Positions 43,076-52,465 of a stretch of 52,606 bases of DNA are shown piece after piece (position 1 is the stretch's first letter; every line of letters starts with the position of its first letter). Location: positions 50,382 through 102,987 of the forward strand of contig PLHC01000076.1 in the NCBI GenBank assembly GCA_003138795.1, given 5' to 3'. The notes under the pieces were generated by a model, which made no database searches, was not told the origin of the DNA, and saw only the letters and a program-made list of their open reading frames with translations. The stretch comes from Granulicella sp. GTDB taxonomy: Bacteria; Acidobacteriota; Terriglobia; Terriglobales; Acidobacteriaceae. Position numbers and translations under genes: made by a program.

Positions 43076-44452
43076 CTACGGCACGGAGGCACTCGCAGCT
43101 CCGAGCAGGGAGATTTCGATCCGAACTTTCCACCTCAGGGTGGCTCCTGGAGCCAGTGTGACCATTCCCGCGTTCTCTGGGTTGCCCCACTCTGGACCGA
43201 ACGGGTCATCGAGGTTGGTATTGGGACCAATCGAGACCCACGACTTATCGGCTGGAGCGATCACCCGCAGGTTCGAGATGCTTGCCGTCAGAGGGATTAC
43301 GCTCAGCTTGAAGTTGTACGCAGGGTCGCTTATCTCCGCGACCGGCCCGCTCCCCACACCGGACTTCAGGTTCGTATAGGTCTCATTCAGCCTATCCATT
43401 CCCAGTCTCGTTCCGCCCGATTGAGAGAAGTCGCTCAGCGAGTTATCCACCGTCACCATCCTGCCAGTCGGCAGTCCCGACCGGTGATCGACCTCCATGA
43501 TGCTCTGCGATGGAATCCTCAGCAGGGCATTGGACCGATTGCCGCTGGGAATAGAAAAGAACGGATGCCATCCAACGCCAAAGGGAGCCGGCTGCTGGCC
43601 GGTGTTCGTCGCTGTGACCGTCAGATCCAGGTCGTGTGAGGTCAGTTGGGCTTGAACCGTCACCTCGATCGTTGATGGCCATCTCCCCGTGAAGTCCCCA
43701 GCATTGAAGACCGCCGAGGCAGATTGGCCATCTGGAAGCACATCGCTCTTGACACTGTCAGCGCCTCGGCTGAGCAGCAGGCCCTCGACAGACATATTGC
43801 TTCGTGAGTTCGCCGCTGGAAACGTCAAACGCCGACCGTTCCATGCAGTCTGCAGCACTCCAGGAGTCCCGGTTGGCGTTCCCGAAAGGCTCTGTGCCCA
43901 CGGGACCAGAATCGCTCCTCCCAGGCTCGTACTCGCCGATCCATTGGCATCCTCATCCTGACCACTCATAATGCCGGCTGCGCTAGCCAACTCGGGCGAG
44001 ACCAGCAGAGGCACCTCTCCGTGCCCAGGAATCATTGCCGTTATCTGGAAGACATTCATGCCGCGGCCGGGCAGAAAGGTCGCGGAGATCAGTTCAGCAT
44101 TCTTGCCAATGTTAGATGCGCTACGGCTCAAGCGAACCGGATCCTGGCCCCCCGGGCCCGGCGGTACAACCTCGGTCGGCGCTGGTGGATTGATCCTCGT
44201 CTGTAGCTTGTGGAAATTTCCGTGTCCGCGCTCGTACGCGGCGATCAATAGCCCTAGGCACAGCAGCCCAACGATACTCGGAGTAACCCAGCCGCTGGTA
44301 GTAAAGTTGCTACCGCCTTGCAATGGCTTCCGTTGCCCTGTTTTTCGTGCTTTGAGGTTAATTGTTTTTCGATCTCCGGGCCTTAGTATCTTTGCCACAA
44401 AGCCATGTTGCCGCTCCCGCGCAGTTTGTACGAGCAACTCCTGCCATCTCAC
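43076..44452 (-). CDS. Membrane-anchored aldose 1-epimerase-like protein
   Basis: A protein of up to 458 residues with one transmembrane segment near residues 58-75 (VTPSIVGLLCLGLLIAAY), a Pro-rich linker and a galactose-mutarotase-like beta-sandwich. PFGVGWHPFFSIPSG carries the conserved His-Pro of aldose epimerases, and the C-terminal LGMDRLNETYTNL and SVIPLTASISNLRVIAP match the fold. The domain contains large insertions and its catalytic residues are only partly recognisable, so carbohydrate binding or epimerisation outside the cytoplasm is likely but not proven. The start is a GTG at 44452; a second GTG at 44398 is also possible. Confidence 0.75.
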   Translation of the reverse strand: MRWQELLVQTARERQHGFVAKILRPGDRKTINLKARKTGQRKPLQGGSNFTTSGWVTPSIVGLLCLGLLIAAYERGHGNFHKLQTRINPPAPTEVVPPGPGGQDPVRLSRSASNIGKNAELISATFLPGRGMNVFQITAMIPGHGEVPLLVSPELASAAGIMSGQDEDANGSASTSLGGAILVPWAQSLSGTPTGTPGVLQTAWNGRRLTFPAANSRSNMSVEGLLLSRGADSVKSDVLPDGQSASAVFNAGDFTGRWPSTIEVTVQAQLTSHDLDLTVTATNTGQQPAPFGVGWHPFFSIPSGNRSNALLRIPSQSIMEVDHRSGLPTGRMVTVDNSLSDFSQSGGTRLGMDRLNETYTNLKSGVGSGPVAEISDPAYNFKLSVIPLTASISNLRVIAPADKSWVSIGPNTNLDDPFGPEWGNPENAGMVTLAPGATLRWKVRIEISLLGAASASVP

Positions 44453-44604
44453 GCGGCAGAATCCTGAGATTCGCGTCGCATAGAGCCAGGATGGAGAGAC
44501 GTCCTGGCAAGCTGATTGGATGGCTCACCTCTTATACGCCCGTTACAACGTTATCATCGACCAAAGGTGTCTGGACAATTACGTACCCCTAAGGAAGAGG
44601 CCCC

Positions 44605-45324
44605 GTGCGCCCCCAACGGTCGAGCACAATCAATCACTTACAAGCTCTCGCGCAACTTCAGCAGAGCGTCACCACCTGCACTCTCTGTTCCAGGCTACGC
44701 GACTACTGCCGCGGGATCGGCGAGACATGCCGAAAGGCCTACCGCGACCAGCAATACTGGGCCAAACCCGTCCCCGGATTTGGCGATCCCAACGCCCGCA
44801 TCCTCATTCTCGGCCTGGCTCCCGGAGCCCACGGAGCCAACCGCACCGGCCGTCCCTTCACCGGCGACGGCTCCGGAGATTTCATGTATCCCGTGCTCCA
44901 CGAGCTTGGCCTCGCCACCAAACCCGTCGCCATCAGCCGGGATGACGCCCTCAAGCTCCGCAAGCTCTGGATCGGCTCGGTCGTCCGCTGCGCTCCTCCG
45001 GGCGACAAGCCGACGCCGCAGGAAGTCCGTAACTGCTCTGTCCACCTGGCCGCTGAGGTTGCCGCGCTTCCCAAGGTCCGCGTCGTCGTCTGCCTCGGCA
45101 AGATCGCCTGGGATGGCTATCTCGCCCATCTGCTCGAGCAGGGAATCATCGAGCGCCGCTCCGCCTTCAAATTCAGCCACGGTGCCGATTATCGACTACC
45201 CAACGGCATCACGCTGCTGGGCAGCTACCATCCCTCGCTGCGCAATACCAACACGGGCCGTCTGAACCGCCCCATGTTCGCGCGCATCTTTCTTCGCGCG
45301 ATGGAACTGAGCGGAATAGCCTAA
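44605..45324 (+). CDS. Family 5 uracil-DNA glycosylase (UDGb)
   Basis: A 239-residue base-excision repair glycosylase with Fe-S ligands Cys25, Cys28, Cys129 and Cys144. Motif 1, GLAPGAHGANRTGRPFTGD (70-88), is the family 5 form, which lacks the polar Asp/Asn used by other UDG families and removes uracil and other deaminated bases. Motif 2 is GSYHPSLRNTNTG. The GTG at 44605 has GGAAGAGG upstream. The gene is monocistronic; its upstream gap (44453-44604) shows nothing else. The family is common in thermophiles and some mesophiles including acidobacteria. Confidence 0.93.
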   Translation: MRPQRSSTINHLQALAQLQQSVTTCTLCSRLRDYCRGIGETCRKAYRDQQYWAKPVPGFGDPNARILILGLAPGAHGANRTGRPFTGDGSGDFMYPVLHELGLATKPVAISRDDALKLRKLWIGSVVRCAPPGDKPTPQEVRNCSVHLAAEVAALPKVRVVVCLGKIAWDGYLAHLLEQGIIERRSAFKFSHGADYRLPNGITLLGSYHPSLRNTNTGRLNRPMFARIFLRAMELSGIA

Positions 45325-45453
45325 GGGCATGCGATTCCACTTCGGTTCGACCAAGGTTTAGATTCTGCGCAAGCCGGTGACGCAGATTTGCAGGTTTAGC
45401 TGCAACCTCAAGAGCAGCCTGCGAATCCTACACACTGAAGCACGGAGGACAAT

Positions 45454-45771
45454 ATGCGTCATAAGGAATTTTGGATTGCTCTTGGTGTGGGTGCAGCGAT
45501 CGGCGGTGTGGCCGCTCTGCTCTATGCTCCGCAGACAGGGACTGCAACTCGCAAGAAGTTGAAGCGCGGACTCGAGGATCTCGGCGACACACTCGAAGAG
45601 GCCGGCGAATACCTCAAGGACCAGGCGGAACGCCTCGGCAAAGAGGCTCAGAAGCTGATCGATGCCAGCAAGGATCAGTTCGACGATGCCATTGACGCTG
45701 CCAGCGGCGCTGCCAGCGACGTGGTGAGATCGGCCAATAGGGCGGCTAAGGCTGTTACCAAAATGGTGTAG
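45454..45771 (+). CDS. YtxH-domain small membrane/stress protein
   Basis: A 105-residue protein with one N-terminal hydrophobic segment (FWIALGVGAAIGGVAALLYAP) ending in the YtxH-typical Pro-Gln-Thr-Gly, followed by a long charged amphipathic helix (EEAGEYLKDQAERLGKEAQK). The family is linked to general stress in Bacillus; the molecular role is unknown. GGAGGA lies directly upstream of the ATG at good spacing. It is followed by a strong terminator, so it is likely a single-gene unit. Confidence 0.9.
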   Translation: MRHKEFWIALGVGAAIGGVAALLYAPQTGTATRKKLKRGLEDLGDTLEEAGEYLKDQAERLGKEAQKLIDASKDQFDDAIDAASGAASDVVRSANRAAKAVTKMV

Positions 45772-45793
45772 ATTCTTCGATATTTTAAACAGC

Positions 45794-45822
45794 AAGGCCC
45801 GCGGCAGTATTGCTGCGGGCCT
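45794..45822. terminator. Intrinsic terminator after ytxH-like gene
   Basis: AAGGCCCGC pairs with GCGGGCCTT with an additional inner GCA/TGC. It is followed by TCTGCTTG on the plus strand, and it lies between the YtxH gene and the small minus-strand peptide gene. Confidence 0.75.
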
Positions 45823-45849
45823 TCTGCTTGTGGCCTCTGGCCACAGGGC

Positions 45850-45954
45850 TTAGCTGTCCATGGTGCCCAGCTGCTGGGCAGAGACGGTTTCAGGAAGCAG
45901 GGCAGTGGCGGCAAGTAGTGCGGGCAGAAAGCTGGCAAATTCACGACGGTCCAT
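45850..45954 (-). CDS. 34-residue leader-like peptide (possible remnant of a Tat-exported protein)
   Basis: The minus strand encodes a 34-residue peptide, starting MDRREFASFLPALLAATALL and ending in PETVSAQQLGTMDS. It looks like a complete secretion signal (Arg-Arg-x-Phe, hydrophobic core, Ala-Gln cleavage site) with almost nothing after it. GGAGG lies eight bases before the ATG (45963-45967). Similar signals front cupin-domain proteins in acidobacteria (from memory). It may be a decayed exported protein or a genuine small exported peptide. It lies between the terminators of ytxH and clpC. Confidence 0.5.
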   Translation of the reverse strand: MDRREFASFLPALLAATALLPETVSAQQLGTMDS

Positions 45955-45973
45955 CAGGAAAGCCTCCGGTAAA

Positions 45974-46007
45974 ACAATACGCCCCGGCTGCAGCCGGGGC
46001 GTATTGT
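45974..46007. terminator. Perfect 34-bp palindrome, terminator of clpC
   Basis: ACAATACGCCCCGGCTG (45974-45990) is followed immediately by its exact reverse complement to 46007, giving a 17-bp stem with no spacer. On the minus strand it lies 14 bases after the clpC stop and is followed by TTTT (GTATTGTTTTACC), which fits an intrinsic terminator. It also lies just upstream of the small leader-peptide gene. Confidence 0.8.
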
Positions 46008-46020
46008 GCATCTCTTGCAA

Positions 46021-48498
46021 TTACACCGTAGTTAGTGCGAGGCCAGCAGCCTTCTCTTCGCCCTCAGTCGCGACCGGCCGATAGTGAAGCTGGTTGTTGT
46101 CGAGGTAGATCTCGAGGAACGCAGGCCGCTCGGCGATCTGACCGGCGATCAGCGCCTCCGAGAGCGGATCTTCGACGAACCGCTGCAGCGCGCGGCGCAA
46201 CGGTCTTGCACCGTAGCTGCGATCCACCAGCGTCTTGTCCAGGATCCACCGCTGCGCATCGTCGCGCACCGTGAGCGTAATGGACTTGTGCACCAGGTTC
46301 GTATTCAGGCCCTGCACGAGGAGGTCCATGATCTGCATCAGGTCCGCATCCGACAGCGATGTGAACACGATCACCTCGTCGAGACGATTGAGGAACTCGG
46401 GGTTGAAGGTTCTCTTCACCTCGCTCATCACCATCTCCTGCATCTTCTCGAGCACCACCTCGTCCTTGCTCGACTGGAAGCCCAGCCCCTCGCGTTTCAT
46501 CAGGTGCTTGGCCCCGATATTCGAGGTCATGATGATGATGGTGTTCTTGAAGTCGACCGTATTGCCGAGACCATCGGTCAACTGGCCGTCTTCAAACACC
46601 TGCAGCAGCAGGTTGAAGACATCCGGATGCGCCTTCTCCACTTCGTCGAGCAGCACGACCGAGTACGGCGAACGCTTCACGCGCTCCGTCAACTGGCCGC
46701 CCTCCTCGTATCCGACATAGCCCGGAGGCGAGCCGATCAGCTTCGACACCGAGTGCTTCTCCATGAACTCCGACATATCGAAGCGGATCAGCGCCTTCTC
46801 CGAGCCGAACAGGAACTGCGCCAGCGTGCGCGCCATCTCCGTCTTGCCCACGCCCGTCGGTCCCAGGAACAGGAAGCTGCCGATTGGCCGCGCCGGGTTC
46901 TTCAACCCAGCCCTCGACCGCCGAATCGCCCGCGCCAGCGCCGAGATCGCCTTGTCCTGCGCGATCACCCGCTTGTGCAGCTCTTCTTCGACGCGCAGCA
47001 GCTTCTGCGTCTCTTCTTCCTTGATCGACGTAATCGGAACGCCCGTCCAGCGCGAGACCACGTCCTCAATATCCTCGCGCGTCACAATGCCCGAACTCGA
47101 TTCATCGAGGTGATACTTGTCGCGCAGCGCGCGTAGATTCTCGCGCTCCTTGCGTTCCTCATCCGAGTAGAATCTCGCCTTCTCGAACTCATGATTCGCA
47201 ATCGCATTCTCCATGCGGTGCACGATGAACTTGATGCGCTTCTGAACCTCGGTCAGCTCCTCTGGCAGAGTCGTCTGGCGCAACTTCACCCGCGCACCAG
47301 CCTCGTCAATCAGATCGATCGCCTTATCCGGAAGGAAACGGTCGGGAATATACCGGCTGGAATGCGAGACCGCGAAGGTGATCGCGTCGTCGGTATAGCT
47401 GACGGCGTGGAACTTCTCATACTTCTCGCGGATGCCCATGAGGACCTTTATGGCATCTTCTTCATTCGGTGGCGGAACCTTCACGGACTGGAAGCGCCGC
47501 TCCAGCGAGCGGTCCTTCTCGATCGACTTCCGATACTCCGCAGGCGTCGTCGCCCCGATGCACTGGATCTCGCCGCGGCTCAGCGCCGGCTTCAGAATGT
47601 TCGCTGCATCCAGAGAACCCTCCGCCGACCCTGCACCCACCAGCGTATGCAGTTCGTCGATGAAGACGATGCAGTTCTGGTTCTCCATCAACTCCTTCAT
47701 GATGGTCTTGAGCCGTTCTTCAAACTGCCCGCGATACTTCGTTCCCGCAACGATCAGCGAGAGATCGAGCGAAAGCACGCGCTTCTCCGCGAGGAAGCTC
47801 GGAACCTCGCCGTCGGCGATCTTCTGCGCCAGCCCTTCGACGATCGCCGTCTTGCCAACGCCCGGCTCACCGATCAGCACTGGATTATTCTTCGTCCTGC
47901 GGCAGAGGATCTGGATGACGCGCTCAACTTCAAAGTCGCGTCCCACCAGCGGATCGAGCTGCTGATCGGTAGCGGCCTGCGTCAGGTCGCGCGAGAACTC
48001 CGCCAGCATGGACTGCTCCTGCGGGTTGCCGCGCTGCTTGCCGCCGCCGGTCTGCGCCGCGGGTTTTTCTTGCGTCGTACGCTGCAGCTCCTCGCGGATC
48101 GCCGCCAGCCTCAATCCACGCTCGGTCAAAATCTCCGCTGCGAAGCACTTCTCCTCGCGCAGCAATCCGAGCAGCAGGTGCTCCGTTCCAATGTGTTTGT
48201 GGCTCAGCCGCTCGGCCTCTTCAGCCGCATAGGCCAAGACGCGTTTGCACTCATTCGATAGCGGAAGATCGACCGAAGTCGACACCTTCTCGCGCACGAT
48301 GGTGCGCTGCTCAATCTGTTTGCGGATAGATTCCACTGAAGCGTGCGAGCGCAGAAAACGATTCGTGAGTGCCTTGTCTTCGCGCAGCAGGCCCAGCAGG
48401 AGATGTTCGGTTTCGATATAAGGCGATCCAAACTGGCTCGCCTCGTAGCGCGCGAAGAAAATCACGCGTCTCGCCTTTTCCGTATAGCGTTCGAACAT
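46021..48498 (-). CDS. clpC: ATP-dependent Clp protease ATP-binding subunit ClpC
   Basis: The 825-residue Hsp100 unfoldase has two N-terminal Clp_N repeats ([10 protein letters not shown] occurs twice, at about 31-40 and 106-115). The first AAA+ domain has Walker A GEPGVGKT (210-217). A middle UVR-type coiled region follows ([20 protein letters not shown]), and a second AAA+ domain has [14 protein letters not shown]. The UVR part distinguishes ClpC from ClpB. The C-terminal domain contains the ClpP-binding loop region GLGFQSS. A strong AGGAGG precedes the ATG. No ctsR, mcsA or mcsB gene is adjacent, unlike in Firmicutes. It likely partners the ClpP encoded in this window. The 276-base upstream gap shows no gene. 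Confidence 0.95.
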   Translation of the reverse strand: MFERYTEKARRVIFFARYEASQFGSPYIETEHLLLGLLREDKALTNRFLRSHASVESIRKQIEQRTIVREKVSTSVDLPLSNECKRVLAYAAEEAERLSHKHIGTEHLLLGLLREEKCFAAEILTERGLRLAAIREELQRTTQEKPAAQTGGGKQRGNPQEQSMLAEFSRDLTQAATDQQLDPLVGRDFEVERVIQILCRRTKNNPVLIGEPGVGKTAIVEGLAQKIADGEVPSFLAEKRVLSLDLSLIVAGTKYRGQFEERLKTIMKELMENQNCIVFIDELHTLVGAGSAEGSLDAANILKPALSRGEIQCIGATTPAEYRKSIEKDRSLERRFQSVKVPPPNEEDAIKVLMGIREKYEKFHAVSYTDDAITFAVSHSSRYIPDRFLPDKAIDLIDEAGARVKLRQTTLPEELTEVQKRIKFIVHRMENAIANHEFEKARFYSDEERKERENLRALRDKYHLDESSSGIVTREDIEDVVSRWTGVPITSIKEEETQKLLRVEEELHKRVIAQDKAISALARAIRRSRAGLKNPARPIGSFLFLGPTGVGKTEMARTLAQFLFGSEKALIRFDMSEFMEKHSVSKLIGSPPGYVGYEEGGQLTERVKRSPYSVVLLDEVEKAHPDVFNLLLQVFEDGQLTDGLGNTVDFKNTIIIMTSNIGAKHLMKREGLGFQSSKDEVVLEKMQEMVMSEVKRTFNPEFLNRLDEVIVFTSLSDADLMQIMDLLVQGLNTNLVHKSITLTVRDDAQRWILDKTLVDRSYGARPLRRALQRFVEDPLSEALIAGQIAERPAFLEIYLDNNQLHYRPVATEGEEKAAGLALTTV

Positions 48499-48774
48499 AC
48501 TCCTCCTTCGAACCGCCGCCCCCGCGCAGCTTCTGAGGGCGCGGTCTGCGAATGACGATTACGTGGTCACCGCCGCGTTCGATTGCGACGGAGAGGACCG
48601 ATTGTCTTGCGGCAACCAGTGAGTTACTCCTAGTGTATCCGTCCCGGGCTTCGAAGTGAAACCCTAACTTGATTCCCGAAATCATAGATTGGATGTCGGC
48701 TGTGGGAAATTAGTCGCAAATCCATAGGGGCCTTCAGACACCTGAATCGGATCGCAAGGCCCTGGACCCGATCC

Positions 48775-49515
48775 CTACGCAGCCGCCAGCCGACCATCCC
48801 GCAGCCGCAGCACGCGATCGCACCGTCCCGCAAGCTCCAGGTTATGCGTCACCAGCACACTCGCCAGCGCATGTTCCCGGTGCAGCTCCTGCAGCATTGC
48901 GAACACCCGCTCCGCCGTCACGCCGTCGAGATCCCCTGTCGGCTCGTCTGCCAGCAACAGCTTCGGCTTTGTAATCAGCGCCCGCGCAATCGACAGCCGC
49001 TGCTGCTCGCCCCCCGACAACTCACCCGAGCGGTGCTCTCCGCGATCGCCCAGCCCCACGCGTTCCAGCCAGCCCTTTGCCTCGGCCAGCGCAGCCCCGC
49101 GACGCATCCCGCGCGCCAGCAGCGGCATTGCGACATTCTCCAGCGCCGTAAACTCCGGCAGCAGGTAGTGAAACTGCCACACATACCCGATCTCGCGATT
49201 GCGATACGCCGCCGCCTGCCGCGCGCTCAGCGTCCATCCGGGTCCAGCCACATGCGTCGCACCGCACCACACCTCACCCGCGGTCGGCCGGTCCAGCGCC
49301 GCCAGCAGATGCAGCAGCGAGCTCTTGCCCGCGCCACTCTCGCCCACCACCGCAACCATCTCCCCAGCGGCCACCTCCAGCGACAGATCCCGGAACAGCC
49401 GCAGCCCACTCCCACCCGCCACCAGCGGCGCGTAGGTCTTCTCCAGCGCAAGCGCGCGCAGCACCGGAGTAGCGCGCAGCACCGGTGCTGCGGCCACAGG
49501 AAGGGAGGTGCTCAT
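48775..49515 (-). CDS. lolD: Lipoprotein-release ABC transporter ATPase LolD
   Basis: A 246-residue ABC ATPase. Walker A is GESGAGKSS (58-66), the signature is LSGGEQQR and Walker B is LLLADEPTGDLD. The LolD/MacB-group region YVWQFHYLLPEFTALENVAMP is diagnostic, with Trp in place of the usual Phe before the Q-loop Gln. It should energise extraction of lipoproteins from the inner membrane with the LolC/E-like permease encoded just upstream. Its ATG overlaps the stop of the AhpD-like gene (ATGA). An AGGGCCTT/AAGGCCCCT inverted repeat after the stop (about 48726-48764) may terminate the unit. Confidence 0.92.
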   Translation of the reverse strand: MSTSLPVAAAPVLRATPVLRALALEKTYAPLVAGGSGLRLFRDLSLEVAAGEMVAVVGESGAGKSSLLHLLAALDRPTAGEVWCGATHVAGPGWTLSARQAAAYRNREIGYVWQFHYLLPEFTALENVAMPLLARGMRRGAALAEAKGWLERVGLGDRGEHRSGELSGGEQQRLSIARALITKPKLLLADEPTGDLDGVTAERVFAMLQELHREHALASVLVTHNLELAGRCDRVLRLRDGRLAAA

Positions 49516-49991
49516 CGTGCCATCGTCTCCTCATTCGCCGCTTCTTTCCGCGGATTCCACTCAGCACGGAAGGCCACGCCGAGACGGTTCCACGCGTTGA
49601 TGTTCGCGATGGCAAACGTGAGGTCGACGAGGTCCTTGTCGTGGAAGAACTCGCTCACTGCGGCATAGTCAGTGTCCGAGACATGCGAACCGTGCAATTC
49701 GGTGACGGCCTCGGTCCAGGCCAGCGCAGCACGCTCGCGAGCCGTGAACGCGTCCGAGCTCCTCCAGTCAGCGACGGCATCGATGCGGCTCTGCGGCTCG
49801 TTATGTTTGTGCAACTCGGCCGTATGCATCCCAATGCAGAAATCACAACTATTGAGTTCCGATGCCCGCAGATAGACAAGGCTCAGCAGCACCGGCTCCA
49901 GCGCTGTGCCCGTCTTGATGTAATGCCCCAGCGAGGAGAGCGCAGTGTAACCATCAGGAGCGAGTTGTGGATACCGAAGTCTCATAGCCAT
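49512..49991 (-). CDS. AhpD-like / carboxymuconolactone decarboxylase-family protein
   Basis: A 159-residue all-helical protein with the AhpD redox core CDFCIGMH (Cys49, Cys52, His56), as in alkylhydroperoxidase-like proteins. It begins MRLRYPQLAPDGYTAL and resembles YciW/CMD peroxidase-related carboxymuconolactone proteins. The likely role is thiol-dependent peroxide or disulfide chemistry; the substrate is unknown. The ATG at 49991 is chosen because GGAGG lies seven bases upstream (49999-50003, minus strand). It is wedged between lolC and lolD with a four-base overlap to lolD, so it is co-expressed with the lipoprotein-sorting transporter. Confidence 0.9.
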   Translation of the reverse strand: MAMRLRYPQLAPDGYTALSSLGHYIKTGTALEPVLLSLVYLRASELNSCDFCIGMHTAELHKHNEPQSRIDAVADWRSSDAFTARERAALAWTEAVTELHGSHVSDTDYAAVSEFFHDKDLVDLTFAIANINAWNRLGVAFRAEWNPRKEAANEETMAR

Positions 49992-50021
49992 ACCAATTCC
50001 TCCGCGCAAATTCTAACCAGC

Positions 50022-51284
50022 CTACTCATATCGCAGCGCCTCCGCCGGCAGCACGCTCGCCGCCGACCCCGACGGATATAGCGTCGCCAGCAAACTCATC
50101 CCCAGCGACACCGCCGCCACAATCAACGCATCCGTAAAACGCGGCGCAAACGGCAGATAGTCGATCGAGTACACACTCGCATCCAGGTGGATAAACCGGT
50201 AGTGCGAACCCACCAGGCTCGCCGTGTACCCGAGCACCAGCCCCAGCACCGTCCCAACCGACGAGATCAGCAGCCCCTGCAGCAGAAAGATCTTGCGCAC
50301 CTGCTCGGCCGTCACGCCGAAGCTCATCATCACGGCGATATCGCGCGTCTTCTCCATCACCATCATGGTCAGCGCGATCAGAATATTCAGCGCCGCCACC
50401 ACCACAATCAGCGCCAGCACAATGAACGTCACCACCTGCTCCAGCTTCAGGGCGCGAAACAGCTCGCGATTCTGCTGCATCCAGTTGGTCGTCTGGAAGC
50501 CCGGCCCACTGAAACTCACAGCGGCCTGCTCGAGCGCCTTGCCTACCTCCGGCGCCTTGTACAAATCATCAATACGGAAGCTGACCACGCTCACCAGGTC
50601 CGGCTCCGAGAACAGCCGCTGCGCATCGGCCAGCCGCATGAACGCATAGCTGTCGTCGTACTGGTAAAAGCCTGAAGCGAAGATCCCCACAACCCGAAAT
50701 CGCTGATATCGCGGCACCAGCCCCAGAGGCGTCAACTCACCCTGTGGCGAGGTCACCAGCAGCGTATCCCCAACACCTGCTCCCAGACTGATCGCAAGCT
50801 CATTTCCGATCACAATCGGCGGCGCCAGCTCGCTGCTCGGTGCCGTCGGATTCGCAGTGGGCGCAAGCTCATCCGCCGAGCCCTGATTCACCGCCTGCAG
50901 CAGATTCCCAACCTTCAACTCATCCGCTGGAATAATTCCCTTGATCAGCGCTCCACCGGACCGCGCACCACGCGAGATCAGCACCTGCCCATACAGCCCC
51001 GGAGCGACGGCAACCACATGCGGCACCTGCGCCAGCCTCTCCATCAGCGGCCGCCAGTCACGGATGCCGTCGCCGGCTGTCCGCATCAGGTCAACATGGG
51101 AGGTCGAGCCCACGAGCCGCTCCTGCAGATCGCGGCGCATCCCGTTCGTGATGGCCAGCGCGATAATCAGCGACGCCACGCCTGCCGCAACACCCACCAC
51201 GGAGATGACCGTAATCAGGCCCACAACAGCTTGCCGGCGACGGGCTCGAAGATAGCGGGCGGCGATGAAGAGTTCGAAGCGCAT
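50022..51284 (-). CDS. lolC: Lipoprotein-release ABC transporter permease LolC/LolE family
   Basis: A 420-residue permease with one N-terminal transmembrane helix (residues 20-45), a large periplasmic MacB-like core domain (about 50-270) and three C-terminal helices. FELFIAARYLRARRR at the start and the conserved MEKTRDIAVMMSFGVTAEQVRKIF loop mark the LolC/E family. The final segment LYPSGSAASVLPAEALRYE is the family signature (PA..AL.YE). A single LolC/E gene here suggests a homodimeric LolCC-type transporter as in many non-gamma-proteobacteria. It heads the lolC-ahpD-lolD unit. Confidence 0.93.
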   Translation of the reverse strand: MRFELFIAARYLRARRRQAVVGLITVISVVGVAAGVASLIIALAITNGMRRDLQERLVGSTSHVDLMRTAGDGIRDWRPLMERLAQVPHVVAVAPGLYGQVLISRGARSGGALIKGIIPADELKVGNLLQAVNQGSADELAPTANPTAPSSELAPPIVIGNELAISLGAGVGDTLLVTSPQGELTPLGLVPRYQRFRVVGIFASGFYQYDDSYAFMRLADAQRLFSEPDLVSVVSFRIDDLYKAPEVGKALEQAAVSFSGPGFQTTNWMQQNRELFRALKLEQVVTFIVLALIVVVAALNILIALTMMVMEKTRDIAVMMSFGVTAEQVRKIFLLQGLLISSVGTVLGLVLGYTASLVGSHYRFIHLDASVYSIDYLPFAPRFTDALIVAAVSLGMSLLATLYPSGSAASVLPAEALRYE

Positions 51285-51307
51285 TCAAAGCTATCGTACC
51301 TGTTGGT

Positions 51308-52315
51308 CTAGTTCGCCAACACAGCCCGATACCGCACCTGATTTTTTTTCACCCGTTCGACGGCCTTATTCGCATCCTTCATCGCAAAGTGCTCGGTGAT
51401 GGCCTTCACCTTGTGCCGCGCGGCTACGTCGAGCATCTCGCGCAGGTCGCGCGGGCTTCCCGTCGGGCTTCCCGCGATGGCTTTCTGACCTGAGATCAAG
51501 CTATGGCCTCCAATCTGCAGAGGCGAAGGCGCAACCCCCAGGATCACCAGCGTTCCCTTCGGTCGCAGCGCGGCGACGAAGCCCTGAAAGTCCTGATCAG
51601 CCGACGTTGTCGAAAGAATCAGGTCGAAGCTTCCCACAGCCTTCTTCAACCCTCCGTTGTCGCGCGTATTCACGAAGTGGTTCGCACCCAGCTCCAGGGC
51701 CTCCTGCTCCTTGTCCTGGGAGGTCGAGAACGCTGTCACCTCGCACCCGAAGGCGCGCGCAAACTGCAATGCCAGATGGCCCAGCCCACCAATGCCGATC
51801 ACCCCCACCCGCGATGAAGGCCGCGCCAATAGATTCCGCAGCGGGCTGTACACCGTAATGCCCCCGCACAGCAGGGGAGCGACATTCTCGCTCTCCAGCA
51901 CCTCCGGAATTGGAATCGCGAAGAGTGCATTCACCCGGATCGAGTCCGCATATCCGCCATTTCGCCCAATGCACGTAGGTTGCGACTTGGCGCACAGGTG
52001 TTCATCGCCCTGCCGGCACCACTCGCAGATCCCGCATGAATCCGCCTGCCAGCCGATCCCAACGCGCTGGCCAGCCTGCCGGTCAACCACCTCGGAACCC
52101 ACAGCCGTCACCGTCCCAACAATCTCGTGGCCGGGGATAAACGGGTACTTGCTCACTCCCCAGTCGTTGTCGATCAGATGTAGGTCGGAATGACAGACGC
52201 CGCAGTGGGTGATCCTGACCTCGACCTCATGGGGGCCGAGCTCTTCAACCGAATACTTATAGGGCAGCAATTGTGCACCGGCAGCATGGGTAGCGAGCCC
52301 GCGAATCTCTGGCAT
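51308..52315 (-). CDS. Zinc-dependent NAD(P) alcohol dehydrogenase (CAD/YahK type)
   Basis: A 335-residue medium-chain dehydrogenase. The catalytic zinc ligand is Cys39 in CGVCHSD with GHEIVG (His62-Glu63). The structural zinc Cys set is CGICEWCRQGDEHLC (94-108). The coenzyme loop GIGGLGHLALQFA follows. It resembles broad-substrate aldehyde/cinnamyl alcohol reductases; the physiological substrate is unknown. AGGAG at seven-base spacing precedes the ATG. The stop lies 23 bases before the lolC start, so read-through into the lol genes is possible. Confidence 0.93.
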   Translation of the reverse strand: MPEIRGLATHAAGAQLLPYKYSVEELGPHEVEVRITHCGVCHSDLHLIDNDWGVSKYPFIPGHEIVGTVTAVGSEVVDRQAGQRVGIGWQADSCGICEWCRQGDEHLCAKSQPTCIGRNGGYADSIRVNALFAIPIPEVLESENVAPLLCGGITVYSPLRNLLARPSSRVGVIGIGGLGHLALQFARAFGCEVTAFSTSQDKEQEALELGANHFVNTRDNGGLKKAVGSFDLILSTTSADQDFQGFVAALRPKGTLVILGVAPSPLQIGGHSLISGQKAIAGSPTGSPRDLREMLDVAARHKVKAITEHFAMKDANKAVERVKKNQVRYRAVLAN

Positions 52316-52450
52316 GGGAGTGCTCCTGAATCCTGTTTCAATACGACAGTAAGATGCAAAGTTCTAACGTGCGCGTTTTTCAATCCTGAGGCTATAGTAT
52401 CCAATTTATCGGTAAAAAATGCACATTCACAGCCTCTGAACCGATGTTTA

Positions 52451-52459
52451 TGTAATAAT
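52451..52459 (+). promoter_or_regulatory. Extended -10 promoter candidate
   Basis: TGTAATAAT contains an extended -10 (TG plus TAATAAT). There is no good -35 at 17 bases; the nearest TTCACA is 21 bases upstream. The predicted start at about 52465 coincides with the first base of the structured leader below. Confidence 0.4.
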
Positions 52460-52465
52460 CACGAA

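Noticed and set aside
46084-47136. Long plus-strand frames opposite clpC (350 and 356 codons)
   Set aside because: Composition is typical of antisense to a GC-rich AAA+ gene, with no recognisable domain.
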